In this document: positions 34,361 through 47,576 of the stretch, piece after piece
How the letters are laid out: each line of letters starts with the position of its first letter
Numbering within the stretch: the stretch's first letter is position 1
Origin: Gelatoporia subvermispora B
Lineage: Eukaryota > Basidiomycota > Agaricomycetes > Polyporales > Gelatoporiaceae
Direction: 5' to 3'
Length of the DNA: 64,000 bases
NCBI GenBank assembly: GCA_000320605.2
Contig: KB445796.1
Location: 318,916 to 382,915, forward strand
Made by a program: the position numbers and the translations under genes
Notes under the pieces: model-generated
Database searches by the model: none
What the model was told of the DNA's origin: nothing
Seen by the model: only the letters and a program-made list of their open reading frames with translations

Positions 34361-37007
34361 ATGACTTCTCGAACTCCCGGTGTTCCCTTCCTTCTCCGCG
34401 GCGTTGTGATCAATTCAGTCCCCGTCTTACTCACCTTAGCATCTGCTCGTGCTCTTCAATTGGTTACAGACGCTTCTTTACCAAACTGGCTGGTCGTCAT
34501 TGCTGCGGTGTGCAGCGTTCCCCTTCGATTCGCGATTCTCACATGGTTGCGATGGTGGCGAACCTCGCGCTCAGCCGCGCGCATTGGCGCTACGCTGGTA
34601 CCTCACTGGAAGGGTGAGAAGATCGGAAACCTCGACGCTCTTCAAATGATATTGCGGGACTTCTCCACTGGCTACCTAGGTTTGCATAGACCGTTTCATT
34701 GCTACTTTCGCTCTATCTCATTGACCCTTCAGCGGACTGTTACGTCGAAACGACAAAGAAGCTGGGGCCTACCTGGCAGGTGGAGCTGCTCTGGGACCCT
34801 TGGGTCGTTACTTCAGACCCGGCTGTGTTGAAGGTGTGTCATCTCATTTATGAACATGCCTGATGGTCACTGACGCTGTGTGATAAGACAATACTCGCGA
34901 CAGACTTCCCGAACTTTGTCAAAGGTTGGTCAAATACTTCAAAACAAGGAAGCATTCTTGACCATTCGCACAGGAGAGGTTTTCCAGAGCTGCATGCGTT
35001 CGGTGCTGGGGTCTGGCGTCTTCAACTCCGATGGTATGTAATATTCGCCGTATATTCGTAACGTGCTGAGTGCTGAAGGCGTTGAAATAGGTGATATGTG
35101 GAGGCGAGCACTCAGCATCGCTTTACTGTGCTGACAATGGCTAATTTATATTCATCACTACAGGCTTCATCGTGGTATGACACGACCATTCTTCAGTCGT
35201 GAGAAGGTCAACGACTTCGAGCTATTCGATAAGTATGCCGGTGAGTAATACGATCACATGTTTGGACACATCTAAAAATGTCACGACCCAGACAAAGCTT
35301 TGCAAAAATTGAAGGAACGTCTACGCGCAGGACACGCGGTTGATTTCCAGGTATGGAGACCTTTGCTGGGCCTTTCGAACTCGTAGTCATATTACATCCA
35401 GGACCTCATCCTGCGTTTCACGTTGGACTCAGCTTCAGACTTTCTCTTCGGCGATACTGTCAAGAGTCTACAAAGGGTCCTCCCCTACCCGCACACTGTG
35501 ACATATGCGGCGTCCAATGCAGCGGCTACCGAATGTTTCTCGGATGCGTTCAAGCATGCATTGCATGCTGTCGGAGATCGCACGCGAACGGGATGGACGT
35601 GGCCCCTTCTGGAAGTCTTCGAGGACAAGACAGCCGAACACATGAAAGTCGTCGATAAATTCTTGCAGCCAGTCCTGGACGAGGCCGTGAAGCGACACAG
35701 GCTAAGAGGCGCGGCTGGTACGGACGCAAAGGATGAATTGAGGGCAGAGAATGAAACACTGTTGGATCATCTCGTGAAAACAACTTCAGGTAACTTCGCG
35801 GATCTGAAAAATCTGTTCTATGACGTATCGATTGACGTCATTGCAGATCCTGCTATACTCCATGACGAAGTCCTCAATATACTCATCGCGGGAAGAGATA
35901 CAGTGAGTCCCACACTAGCAGGGCAATCAGCAGGCGCTCATCGCAGTTAGACCGCATCCACCTTGGCATACGTAGTCTATCTACTGTGTCAACATCCGGA
36001 AATTCTGTCTCGTCTGCGCCAGGAGATATTGAATGTTGTCGGCCCTACACGTGCACCTACATATGACGATATGAAGGAGATGAAGTATTTGAGAGCGGTC
36101 GTCAATGGTATGATTTCTGCCCACGGTCTCGAATCAAGCGCTAAACCTGACCCTCTCTCAGAGACCCTGCGGTTGTACACTCCTGTGTAAGTCATGACAT
36201 CATTCGATTGCGTGCTCAAGCTGATTGATACCATCAGTCCGGTCAATATGAGGTACGAGAATACAACGTAAACTGTCGAGGCCCTTCTCATGCTTGTCTA
36301 AAGGTACAATGTCAACGAAACAACCATACCTAATTCGGACCCCAACGGAAAACCCTTCTACATTCCTGCCAACACTGCGTGAGTCAATGTCTTAGACTGA
36401 TCCGACGTCTACCTGATGCGTTCTTCCATCCAGGGTGGTTTACTCTCCCTTCGTAATGCATCGTAGCACGGAGTACTGGGGCCCTGACGGTATGACAACC
36501 ATTGCTGTCGCTCTGGACACGAACTGACATACTGTGTTGACCGTGGCCTTTAGCTGCCGAATTCGACCCTGATCGATTCTTGGATGAGCGCCTGAGAAAG
36601 TACTTGTTACCCAATCCGTTCATCTTCTTGCCCTTCAGCGCAGGCCCGCGCATCTGTCTGGGGCAGCAGGTACGTAACAGCCAAGTATGATATACGATGC
36701 ACAGTCGGCCTAATTATAACTGCCTGACAGTATGCGTATAACGAAATCTCATTCTTCGTCATTCGATTACTGCAGCAATTCTCCGAGATGTCGCTTGATC
36801 TAACGGCTCAATCCCCTGACTCGCTCCCCCCTGCGGAGTGGGCACAATGCGACGGCCGCAAGGCTGTGGAACAAGTCATCCCCAAAGTCCATCTAACAAT
36901 GTACATCGAGGTGAGTGGCACCCTTCTTGACATCGAAGCGGCATTGAAGTCATCTCTTTCAGGGCGGCTTGTGGGTGCGCATGAAAGAAGCAGCGCACGA
37001 TGAATGA
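34361..37007 (+). CDS. Cytochrome P450, CYP63/CYP52-like (fatty acid or alkane oxidation type)
   Basis: Membrane-bound monooxygenase, likely ER. 17 exons, 592 aa: 34361-34679, 34733-34833, 34888-34924, 34974-35033, 35091-35103, 35164-35240, 35292-35350, 35402-35789, 35847-35902, 35951-36107, 36162-36186, 36238-36252, 36304-36378, 36434-36489, 36554-36669, 36731-36910, 36963-37007. N-terminal hydrophobic anchors; helix [14 protein letters not shown]-helix [23 protein letters not shown] (ExxR); FDPDRF; heme loop [17 protein letters not shown] with the Cys ligand. The long insert and [20 protein letters not shown] resemble basidiomycete CYP63 enzymes, which hydroxylate alkanes, fatty acids and polyaromatics; subfamily assignment is inferred. 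The 13-nt exon 5 ends at a GC donor (GCGAGC), needed to keep the WxxxR motif. Confidence 0.92.
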
Positions 37008-37736
37008 GCGGTACATAGAGTTTAGATGGACTTTTGTGCAACCTAACTTATGAATTATTGACATGGGCTAGGATGTTGTCGTATTACTGTATAATTCATG
37101 CAATTGCTGGTTTTTCATATACGTCTCATTGTGATGGTGAGACGTATACACGCGATCAATATGTGAACTTTCGATGTCGAATGGCATTATGGGTGGTATG
37201 TGCCCTCTACGGTAAAGGTAACATATTGCCCAAATATAGATGCAGACAGTCCAGCGGTTCACCGTGGGACCTTGCCGGGTAAATCTATACCACCCCATTC
37301 TATTTGTCCCGCTGCACGTCGTCCACTGCCATGCTCGGCCACTGCTGCAGTACTTTCTCGCAATTTTGTGACCTCAAATCGTACTCAGTATATGTTGCAG
37401 TACATTAGTGATCTCAAAGCTATCGACTGCTGCAGCGGGCCGTGCTGCTGGTTGACTTGAGTCACAGACCTCTTCGCAGCGTGCGCCGTTTCCGGGGCTC
37501 TGGATATCTAGTGCAATGGCTCATCTCGGGCAACTGGGTACGGGTGGTCACATCACTTGGCGTGGCGGTCACTTAGTTGAAAGCCATTCGTAGATGGTCT
37601 ATTCTAGATCATCAACACAGCCAGAATATCTGGAGTGCCAATCGGTCATCATGCCCAGAACTTGAACGACGATACTCAGGATTCAACTTGAATTGTTCTT
37701 GAGCTTTGGCGCCGCTTTCTGAGATGCAAGACGACC
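37008..37736. other. 0.7-kb intergenic region
   Basis: Between P450 and DUF4436 paralogue B. AT-rich first part, no coding signal. Confidence 0.4.
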
Positions 37737-37744
37737 TATATAAG
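37737..37744 (+). promoter_or_regulatory. TATA box of DUF4436 paralogue B
   Basis: TATATAAG, 266 bp before the first in-frame ATG at 38010. The distance leaves room for a 5' exon that was not identified. Confidence 0.6.
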
Positions 37745-38009
37745 AGGGACTGCCAAGCATTAGGCGCCGACGTTCGACGAGCGATTCATGCAAACCCTTC
37801 GGCGCTCCTTACTCCTTATGCGACTAGTATCAGTACTCGATCTGCTAGTTCGGATGCGAGTTCAACGTAGCAAGGGCCCCACGTAGACACGCTCCCAGAC
37901 CCCCCCCCCTTAAACTCTTCACCCTTCCAGAGCCCCGCTTCAACCTCCCAGAGCCCCCCTTCACCCAACTCCGAACCCTACTCATTGCGCGACGAGCTAC
38001 CCCGTGCAG

Positions 38010-39971
38010 ATGCAGCAGGTACTACTTCCAACGAGAGCATCCGCCATGCCTGTCTCAGGTAGCATCCAGACGACAGTCACGGCCCCTGATTTGCGACCTC
38101 TCCGCACCGCCCTTTGTTCAGATACCACCCTCGTTGAATCCACCATCAGTGTCTCGGCTCATCCGGCATCCGATCAACTCGCTCGGCCGCTTACGCTTGC
38201 TCAATGGGTGTCCTCGGACGCCGCGATAGCTAGCTCGCAGTCGGTGACAACCTTCGGCAATACCGACAGCGCTGTGATGCAGGCGGCCAGCCTGTCAGGT
38301 CAGGTTGACGCTGATAACCAGAGCGGCCTGAGGTCTCGTAACTTGAAATCTGCGTTGCTGAGCCCTGCTCTGGTGTTCGCACCCGTGATGTACGACCCTG
38401 AGTCCAGCCAAAAACAATATTGGTCCCGTACCAAACTTATATACCACGACACCCTTCGTGGCGTAAAGAAGTACGGGACCTTCATCCTCCTTATTTTCTT
38501 GGCAGCTATTGTTGGCACCAGTATTGGAATCGGCTGGTCTCTACGACTGCGTACAAGTGACGGGCTCGGTGATAACGACCTTGTCAGCTATGCTGCATTG
38601 CACAATTACACGAACGTAAGAGACGACCTCATTGACAATGAATTGGTTGACACATCAGCGTACTCAACCAGTTTTGGCTGACTCTGAATGCCACCCTCGT
38701 CAATATCGATCCGTCGATGCAAGTCATGACTCTCGACTGGCAAATCGACGGAGTTTCTAAGTTACATGGCCTTGTTGACTGCGTTGAGGATCCATCCTGT
38801 CCTGATGTGAATCTCTACTTCGATCAGTACGTTGTTGACCCGTGCGTTATATACGAGGTGAGCATGACTCAACATTGCGACGTGCCACAGGAACCTGCTG
38901 GCTACCACCAGCTTCCCGGCGTCCAACATTATTGGGCCGCGACCAGTGTTCACGCTCAATGGCACCAACTGGTTATCGTTGAATAAGAGCACAGACGAAC
39001 GTCCCAATACCGCACGGTTTAGGACGGATGTCCTGATATTCAATGCTGGCCCAGAGCGGACAGTGCAATCGTATCCCTTCGACAAGTGAGTGGTATCTTA
39101 CTATGAGCTCATCATGGAGTATCAATCAACGGACATGCAGATACAACGCAAAACTAGCGATGTTCGCAATGACCATCCCAGACAATCAAACAGTCGGGAT
39201 TTTCGTTGGCTCGACATCGGGTATTGCGGTGTACGTGTCCGGTCGTATACTGTAGAATGACGACTTACATTGTTATGATCTGCAGTGGATACAATGCGGA
39301 ATTGACGGATTCTGGCGTTACACCTGACAACATGACATACATCAAGGACATTGAGATCACGCGGGGACTTGTCATTCGTATTTACGCCATCTTCATCGTT
39401 ATAGCCATTTGTGAGTTTCCCGGACTAGACCACCGTCGGTTTCTGACATCAGCTTCCTCCACAGGGATGGTGACGTTGACGTTCGTGGTGGCTGGTGTTG
39501 CAGTGGTCGTCCTGGGCAAGGGTATCCGTGCCGAAGTCCTAGTGTTGCCGATAGCTACTTTGTTCGCATTTACTCAACTTCGCGGTACTTTACCAGGAGC
39601 ACCTACTGGATTCGGTGAGTTGCTCTGGATTTTCGAGACCCGAGACTCACTACGAAATGTCTCGCGTTTGTAGGTGCAGACATTGGTAGGCAAACATCCG
39701 CAAGTGTCTGAAATGTACTGATGACGTGTTGTGATGTAGACTTTGTGGGCATCCTGCCGTGTCTCGCATTGCTGACGCTATGCGTGAGCCCACCGCTATC
39801 TGCGTTTCGACTCCCACTGATAGACCACTTGTATTCAAGTCTGTTTTCATGACCGCGATTTTCCTCTTCCGCAACCCAGAACAGAACTCCAAGACTTATG
39901 AGGTCTTGTTTACTGACAAATCTACTGGCCAGGTGGCCTTCGCTGTGGGAGGGCGAGACAAGTCAGTCTGA
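38010..39971 (+). CDS. DUF4436-type four-TM membrane protein, paralogue B
   Basis: Function unknown; same plan as paralogues A and C. Exons: 38010-38615, 38672-38826, 38891-39085, 39141-39230, 39286-39410, 39465-39614, 39674-39685 (12 nt), 39740-39783, 39840-39971; 502 aa. TM1 is GTFILLIFLAAIVGTSIGIG; the outer domain has VFTLNGTNWLSL, FRTDVLIF, SYPFDKY and MTIPDNQTVGIFV; the later TMs include GMVTLTFVVAGVAVVVLGKG-like sequence and LRGTLPGAPTGFGADIDFVG. It is closer to C than to A. Homology to C continues upstream of the first ATG in the same frame (HCATSYPVQ before the Met, against HRATSFPVQ in C), but no ATG precedes it before a TAA at 37911. The true start is therefore in a missed 5' exon, or the N-terminus has been lost. 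Confidence 0.8.
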
Positions 39972-40928
39972 GTCACCCTGCTTCCTCCAGAGACGCTGAT
40001 TGCCTTCGGGTCTTGTGAGTACTGTGATAACTTGATGATACATCATGCATAACTCATTAAAAGTCCTTTTGCACAGTCGAAGAAGCGCCACTTATCGGAG
40101 GAGGATATGTGGCGCTGCGGGGATGCTCGGGAACGTCTTCCATGCTGTTAATGTGCCATCTTGGACTATCTTTCCTTGCTCCGGCTCTTGGACGTGTTTG
40201 CTTTTACCTTGGTCACTGAGTCAAACCGCTCTTTTATTCAGTCGCTCTTTCCTCAGCCATTCATATCCTGAGTCGCTCCTTTCCGCGTGTTCATATAATT
40301 GTCGTCGAAATCTGAGGCTTTAGTGCCTTATGATGGACATAGTCTGTCATTCACAGCTGTCGGCTTGACATCAAAGGTCGTGTCGAAGGCGGTTAGTAGC
40401 TGATAGTGTAATGTATTTCGAGCGCCAAGTTGCTTGAATAGTGCCCAATACATCTATCGAAAGTCTTCGTTTGGCCAGCCAATCCGCATCTCTTAATCAA
40501 GATTGTCGAATAAATGAGGATCAAGTATACTGTATGGCATCGATCGTGATTTGCGTGATAGGTATAGATTGCTCATGCGCATATGCACCATGTCCGAAAC
40601 TGGTCCATATGAAAGAATGCTTGGCCAACCCTTACAAAATTCAGTCATCTCCAACAATGCTGCTAGTATGCAGAACCAGCTAACGGCGCGCTTTAATTTA
40701 GGTATGTTTATGGCATTGGTATTTGCAGTTTGCGTGGATCATGACAAATATCATACTATACACAAGGTAAAGATAGAATGTCCAGCAGAACCGCGGATGG
40801 TATCATGTACGGGAATCAAGTGCACCTAGACCCAGTGAAAGAGACCCAATCGATAATAAAAGTACAAAGTATCTTATGGAGAGCCCGGTCTGCGCTGCAG
40901 TCAAGTCCAATCCTTTTTATTTCAGCCC
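39972..40928. other. 0.95-kb convergent intergenic region
   Basis: Between the stops of DUF4436-B and BRI3-like 1. No recognisable gene; small open frames only. Confidence 0.4.
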
Positions 40929-41421
40929 TCAGTTTCCTGCGTCTAATAGGCGACCGCATCGTTTGCACTTGATCTTCCGGTCCAGCATGCAGAAGCCAAT
41001 GCCCAACGGGAAGAACAGAAATGCTAACGTAAGACCTTTAAATGGCACGAGTCAATATTCCAAACGCTTAGCAATACCTCGCTTGGATGCACGCACCTGC
41101 ACAGCCGTACTTTGTCTGCTCCACGTGCTCGCCCTTTTGTACACAGACCATCTCGGGGTGGTATGGAGGAAGATAAGACACGATCTGCTCGCCAGTCTTC
41201 GGATTCATGTAGCTGTAGACTTTGCGCGGTGGTGTCGGCGGTGGCAGTGGAACACTTCTATCTGAGCCGCTGATATGTGGACGATGTGCTGCCGCTTCAC
41301 ATGGATTGTGAGTGACATCCAACAAACTTAAACGAGTATACTAACACATCGTGCTGTCCACGTGCACTATCTGCTCGTAGGATGGTGGCTCATCCTCCAT
41401 TGGCTGCTTGGCAGATGTCAT
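40929..41421 (-). CDS. BRI3-like small membrane-associated protein 1
   Basis: Small protein of the brain protein I3 (BRI3) type; function in fungi unknown. Animal BRI3 sits on late endosomal/lysosomal membranes. Exons: 41421-41346, 41294-41097, 41035-40929; 126 aa. The N-terminus has a PPxY motif (EPPSYEQIV), then a Pro stretch (VPLPPPTPPRKVYSYMNP), TGEQIVSYLPPYHPEMVCVQ, a hydrophobic hairpin (LTLAFLFFPLGIGFCML) and the tail DRKIKCKRCGRLLDAGN, whose CxxC resembles the zinc-knuckle end of BRI3. The last intron lies at the same residue and phase as in the neighbouring paralogue; the first intron is specific to this copy and uses a GTTAGT donor. LITAF-like is the alternative description. Confidence 0.72.
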
Positions 41422-42059
41422 CGTACGGGTGTCCTCGCTGCCCTATAACCACCCATACACGAGATCAATTGAACATCCCGATGAATAGTAACAAAGCACG
41501 AAAACAACGCACCAAGGAGAAGTGTGCGGCGGACTCTGTGTCTACAATCATGTTGGTGGGCCCCAGTTATAGTTATCTCGAGGGATGCTGCGTAGGGGAA
41601 CGATGGGTGTTCAGGTCTCAATGCCTGAAGAAATATGACTGCGCCGCGGTGAGGCACAGCATATACCACCTCAATGTTTTTGCCCAAATAGGAAGCGCCG
41701 CAGCAGCCCGCAGTCTAGCAACCCACGCGGTCAACGTGCCCAGACAAGTGGTGGCTGTGCGCAGCGCGTCCGAGGTTCAGTTGCGACTGTGATCTGTCGA
41801 GGTGCCGAACTGCCTGCGGCCGTCCGACGTTGACAGAGGAATGTGTAAACGGACGCCGTCGGAACCGGCGCTTACACTCATTGTGTCGCGATACACCGTA
41901 TATATTGAGAAGTGGGCTACAACATCGGAAACTAGTACATAGTGCTAGGAAACCAAGGGGACATCAAGGACAAGCATTACAGGAAATCGTTCGTGCATGA
42001 GACGGGTATAGTACAATAAATCCAAGAGAGTCGGAATGTGAGAGGCGGCCAGCGCGCGT
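41422..42059. other. Spacer between the two BRI3-like genes
   Basis: 638 bp holding the promoter of copy 1 and the 3' end of copy 2. An open plus-strand frame (41382-41792) overlaps the first exon of copy 1 and has no family resemblance. Confidence 0.4.
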
Positions 42060-42651
42060 TCATCCGCAGATCCCTGCGTCGAGTAGACGGCCGCAGCGCT
42101 TGCACCTGACCTTGCGGTCCATAAGGCAACAGCCAATTCCCCACGGGAACCAGAAAACAGCAGCGAGGATGCCTGCAACAAACGACATTGTCAGCATTGC
42201 GTCAATTGGCGTCCAAATGAAGACACGCACCTAACCAGCCGTAATGTGTGACGGTGACATGCTCACCAGCCTGCAAGCAGACCATCTCCGGGTGCTCCGG
42301 GGCAAGGTAAGACACGATATGTTCTCCGGTATTGGGGTTTACATAGTTGTAGACCATCCGAGGAGGCATTGTCGGAATGGGAGGAGACGAGCTACCGCTG
42401 GGTTCGCCTGCACTAGCATCCTGGAGCTGTGGGAAGTCTGGCGGAATTTTGCCATACGGATCCTTCGCGTCCTGCAGGGTGTTCGCAGAGTACGGTCCCT
42501 TTCCGGCGTCGACTGCTTGCTCATAAGATGGCGGCGGTTGGTCCGTCACGGGTTGCTGAGCGACAACCGGACGATCATTGATGTCATGAGTCTGTGATGG
42601 TGTCTTGATGAAACCGAGCGCGTTGAATGTCATTCTAGTAGGAAAGTGCAT
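42060..42651 (-). CDS. BRI3-like small membrane-associated protein 2
   Basis: Tandem paralogue of the preceding gene. Exons: 42651-42231 and 42172-42060; 177 aa, or 171 from the second Met at 42633. Longer N-terminus with a PPxY motif (QPPPSYEQAVDAG) and a Ser/Pro linker, then VYNYVNPNTGEHIVSYLAPE, HPEMVCLQAGEHVTVTHYGW, a hydrophobic hairpin (ILAAVFWFPWGIGCCLM) and DRKVRCKRCGRLLDAGICG. The single intron is phase 1 after the Gly of YGWLG, identical to the last intron of copy 1. The PPxY site could recruit WW-domain ubiquitin ligases of the Rsp5 type; this is inferred. Confidence 0.72.
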
Positions 42652-44493
<1,842 letters not shown>

Positions 44494-45292
44494 TTGACTC
44501 GATTCGTCGGTCTGTATCGTACTGTGGCATATTGCGATCTGCATGCATGCATCGATATCATCACACCACATGGACAACTGGCGGCCGCATGGTTTAATGG
44601 CGCGGGGTTGTCACCCTCCAGGTACTAGATTTTTGTGCAAAGTAGACGATCTCTTCTGGGGTAGTGCGCGAAGGCGGATCTAGTGACGTGTATTATGCTA
44701 TGTTCTGTTCTGCTTGTATCGCTGTCGTGGGCGGGTTATGAGGCAACGCGCAGTGAAGTTGGCGCGTCGGAATTTGGCCAGAACCGCGAGTGGTGCGAGG
44801 AGCCGTGCTAGGTGATGCATGATGCGTAGCTCGAAAGCGCCAAGTTGGCAGCAAGCAGCGCTAGTGATGTCGGGGAGAACGCTTCTTGGGGCTATTCGCG
44901 GTGGATGACAATTCGGCTGCTGGTCGTATCCTGATCGGTGCCGCGCTGGGATTGGAGAGTGGTTCGGGAGCAAATCCTCGCGAAGGAGTTGCACGATAGT
45001 ACCGGAGGGTGCGAAGCCACTGCCCAAACGCCCGCGACGGCAGAGGCAGGCATTGGCAGGCAGCGGCAGGCAGCGGAATGCAAAGGCATGCAAGCGGGCG
45101 TCTGGCGCTATAGGGAGCGCTAGGGGCAGTGGCGCGAATGGCGGCAACTGGCGGCGAGTGGTCGCCAGACTCGAGCAATCTCTCCTCTTGCATCTCATCT
45201 CGCATCTTGATGCTCTTCCAACTCGGGCCCAACGCCTGACATCCCCGCCAATTCTAATCCTCTTCCAAGCCGAACGCTGCCAGACCAAACCG
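44494..45292. other. 0.8-kb intergenic region with GGCAGGCAGCGG repeats
   Basis: Between PRMT1 and the F-box gene. A short imperfect tandem of GGCAGGCAGC units lies at about 45042-45075. No gene recognised; open frames on both strands come from the GC-rich repeats. Confidence 0.45.
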
Positions 45293-45300
45293 TATATAAT
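45293..45300 (+). promoter_or_regulatory. TATA box of the F-box gene
   Basis: TATATAAT, 56 bp before the first in-frame ATG (45356) and 116 bp before the second (45416). Confidence 0.5.
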
Positions 45301-45355
45301 TACATGGCCAGGTCCCCTGCGTCTCCGGCTCGCCACTTGGCCCCATCTTTCCCCC

Positions 45356-47576
45356 ATGCTCCCCGACTTTGAACCCCAACCATCTCACTCGACCCTTCGC
45401 CGTCTCCTCTCGCCCATGTCCTGGCAAAAACGACCCGCCAGCCTCTCGCCGTTCGCGGCGATGCCGACAGACATCCTCCTCGAGATCACCACATATCTCA
45501 CCCGCTCGGACGCTCTCCATCTCAGCCTCGCGGTAAGCCTCACACTTTTGATCTACCCTGTCGTTCATCCCGACCCTGACTCTCTCCAGTCCTCGGGGAT
45601 CTATTTCCAAACCATCTCGGCGCTCTACGCCTCGGTCGAGCTCCACGGCCCCGAGCAATGCGATGCCACCCTCGGCATGCTCGAGCAGTGCCCCGCGGTC
45701 GCCCGACATGTCCGCAAGCTCGTCGTCCGCCCGGAGAAGCACACGAAGCCGCAGCGCCACGACGTCGCCCGCTTCTGGGACAACGCCCGAGTAGTGTCAC
45801 GCCTCGTCCGCGCGGCCGCGCCGAACCTCGATGCGCTGCAGGTGTTTGAGTGGGATGGGGAAGACCTGCTCCCCGATGACCGCATGTGGCATGAGCTCAG
45901 GACCCGGTGCGTGCCCACCCATATGCTACCGAGCTTGTGTCGTATTGACATGCATCAGATGCCTGGGCTTGAGGTACATTGGCACCACCTTCGGGTGCTA
46001 TCTGCCAAGTCCGACCAGCGATGTACGTATCCACTCGCTATGTGCGTGTTTCTGACGAGTTTACGTGGGTCATGCGACCTGTAGCTGTTCCACTTCAACG
46101 ACCTTCTGGGTTTCTCACTCACGTTCAAAGATGGCTTCTACGCACACCAGCTGCACCTCCCCTCTCGCGGTACGTTATCAACACGTGCGGTTGCGTCACC
46201 CGGAGATCTTGACAGCACACACAGAGAGCGAGCCCGTCTTCACCCGTCTCTGGGACATGCTGGTCCACCGCTGTCCAAATCTTGAATCCCTCAGCCTCGC
46301 AGGAACATCTACCGAGCCGTCCGACGCCGCACGGCTCTGCTCTGCGCGATGGCCGCGCCTCCGCAAACTCACCATCGGCGACGTCGTCTTTGGACTCGCA
46401 CCGCCCCTCCACGCTGCACCGACACAGCCCTTCCTCGACTTCCTCGAGCGCCATCCCACGCTCGAGGGCTTGCACATCGTCGGACACCCCGGCATCGCCC
46501 CTGTGGATCTCGCAGAACTCGACCCGAATGCGCTGCCGGGCCTTAGAGACTTCAGCGGGTCGCTGGATCACCTGAGAACGCTTCTCGAGAGGGGACAAAC
46601 GGACAACATAAACCAGAATGCGAACGCAGTGCAGGACCACGAACACACGTTCCCCTCACCGCTCCCCCTGGCAAAGTCGCTCAGACGGCTATGCGTGCCA
46701 GAGCCGATGCAGCTGCGTGAGCTGACCCCGCTGATGGTCGCGCGCACGCTGACCGGCCTGCACTCGCTCACCGCGCTCAAGGTGACATTTGCACTGCAGA
46801 GCGGGTACGACAGCAGCGGTGTCTTCCGCACGATCGTCGCGTCGTGTCCTCACCTGCTGCACCTGGACCTGACGTGCGCGTGCAAGCCGTCATTTTACTT
46901 GGTGAGTCCCGCACGCGCGGTAACCCCCTGCCTGCCCCAACCGCGCACTGAGCAGCACTCCCCGTACTATCCGGGTATTCAGGAGTCGTTCTCGCGCTCG
47001 CTACGCAGTCTGACACGCCTGCGCACACTGCGGCTCGCGATCGTCAAGGTTCCTGGCGAGGAGCCGCTCCACTCCGGCGCCGCACGCATCGCGCTCGCGA
47101 ACCCCCGCCTCGCGCACTTCGCCATCGAGTACATCGCCCCCGCAGCCGCGGCGCACCCACGCTCGCCCCCGCTCGAGGCCGGGCGCTTCGAGCTCGTGTG
47201 CGACGCGCACGGGCTGCCTGTTGCGCTGATGGTGAGCGAGTGGCGCGCGGCGCTGTGGGGCGGCGCGAGCGGCGTCGTCGGGTGCGGCGTGCGCGCGCTC
47301 GAGGGCGTGCTCGGTGCGGGCGCGGGCGTGCGCTGGACAAGGTCCAGCAAGGGCTGGACGCGCCGCTGGGTGTGCGATTTGCGCCCGAGCGGGCACCCGG
47401 ACGTCGTCCAGAAGGGCTGGGGCCAGCTCCTGCTGGAGAAGGGCCCCGCGGGCGAGGAGGTGCGCCTGCTCGTATTCTGCGTCATGCTCGTGTCCCTCGC
47501 GCTGTGGGGCGTGCTCTGGCGCGCGGCGGGGTACCGCTTGTTCTCGCTCACGCCCATGTGGAAGAATGTAACATAA
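45356..47576 (+). CDS. F-box / LRR-like protein with a C-terminal hydrophobic segment
   Basis: Probable SCF ubiquitin-ligase substrate adaptor; target unknown. Exons: 45356-45532, 45590-45906, 45959-46022, 46085-46169, 46216-46901, 46983-47576; 640 aa (620 if Met at 45416 is used). The F-box is LSPFAAMPTDILLEITTYLT with RSDALHLSLA. Degenerate Leu-rich repeats follow (CPNLESLSLAGTS, RWPRLRKLTIGDVVF, CPHLLHLDLTC, SLRSLTRLRTLRLAIVK). Near the C-terminus a hydrophobic run (VRLLVFCVMLVSLALWGVLW) could be a tail anchor, unusual for an F-box protein. Introns 1 (57 nt) and 5 (81 nt) are multiples of three without stops, so reading through them also keeps the frame. Confidence 0.78.
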
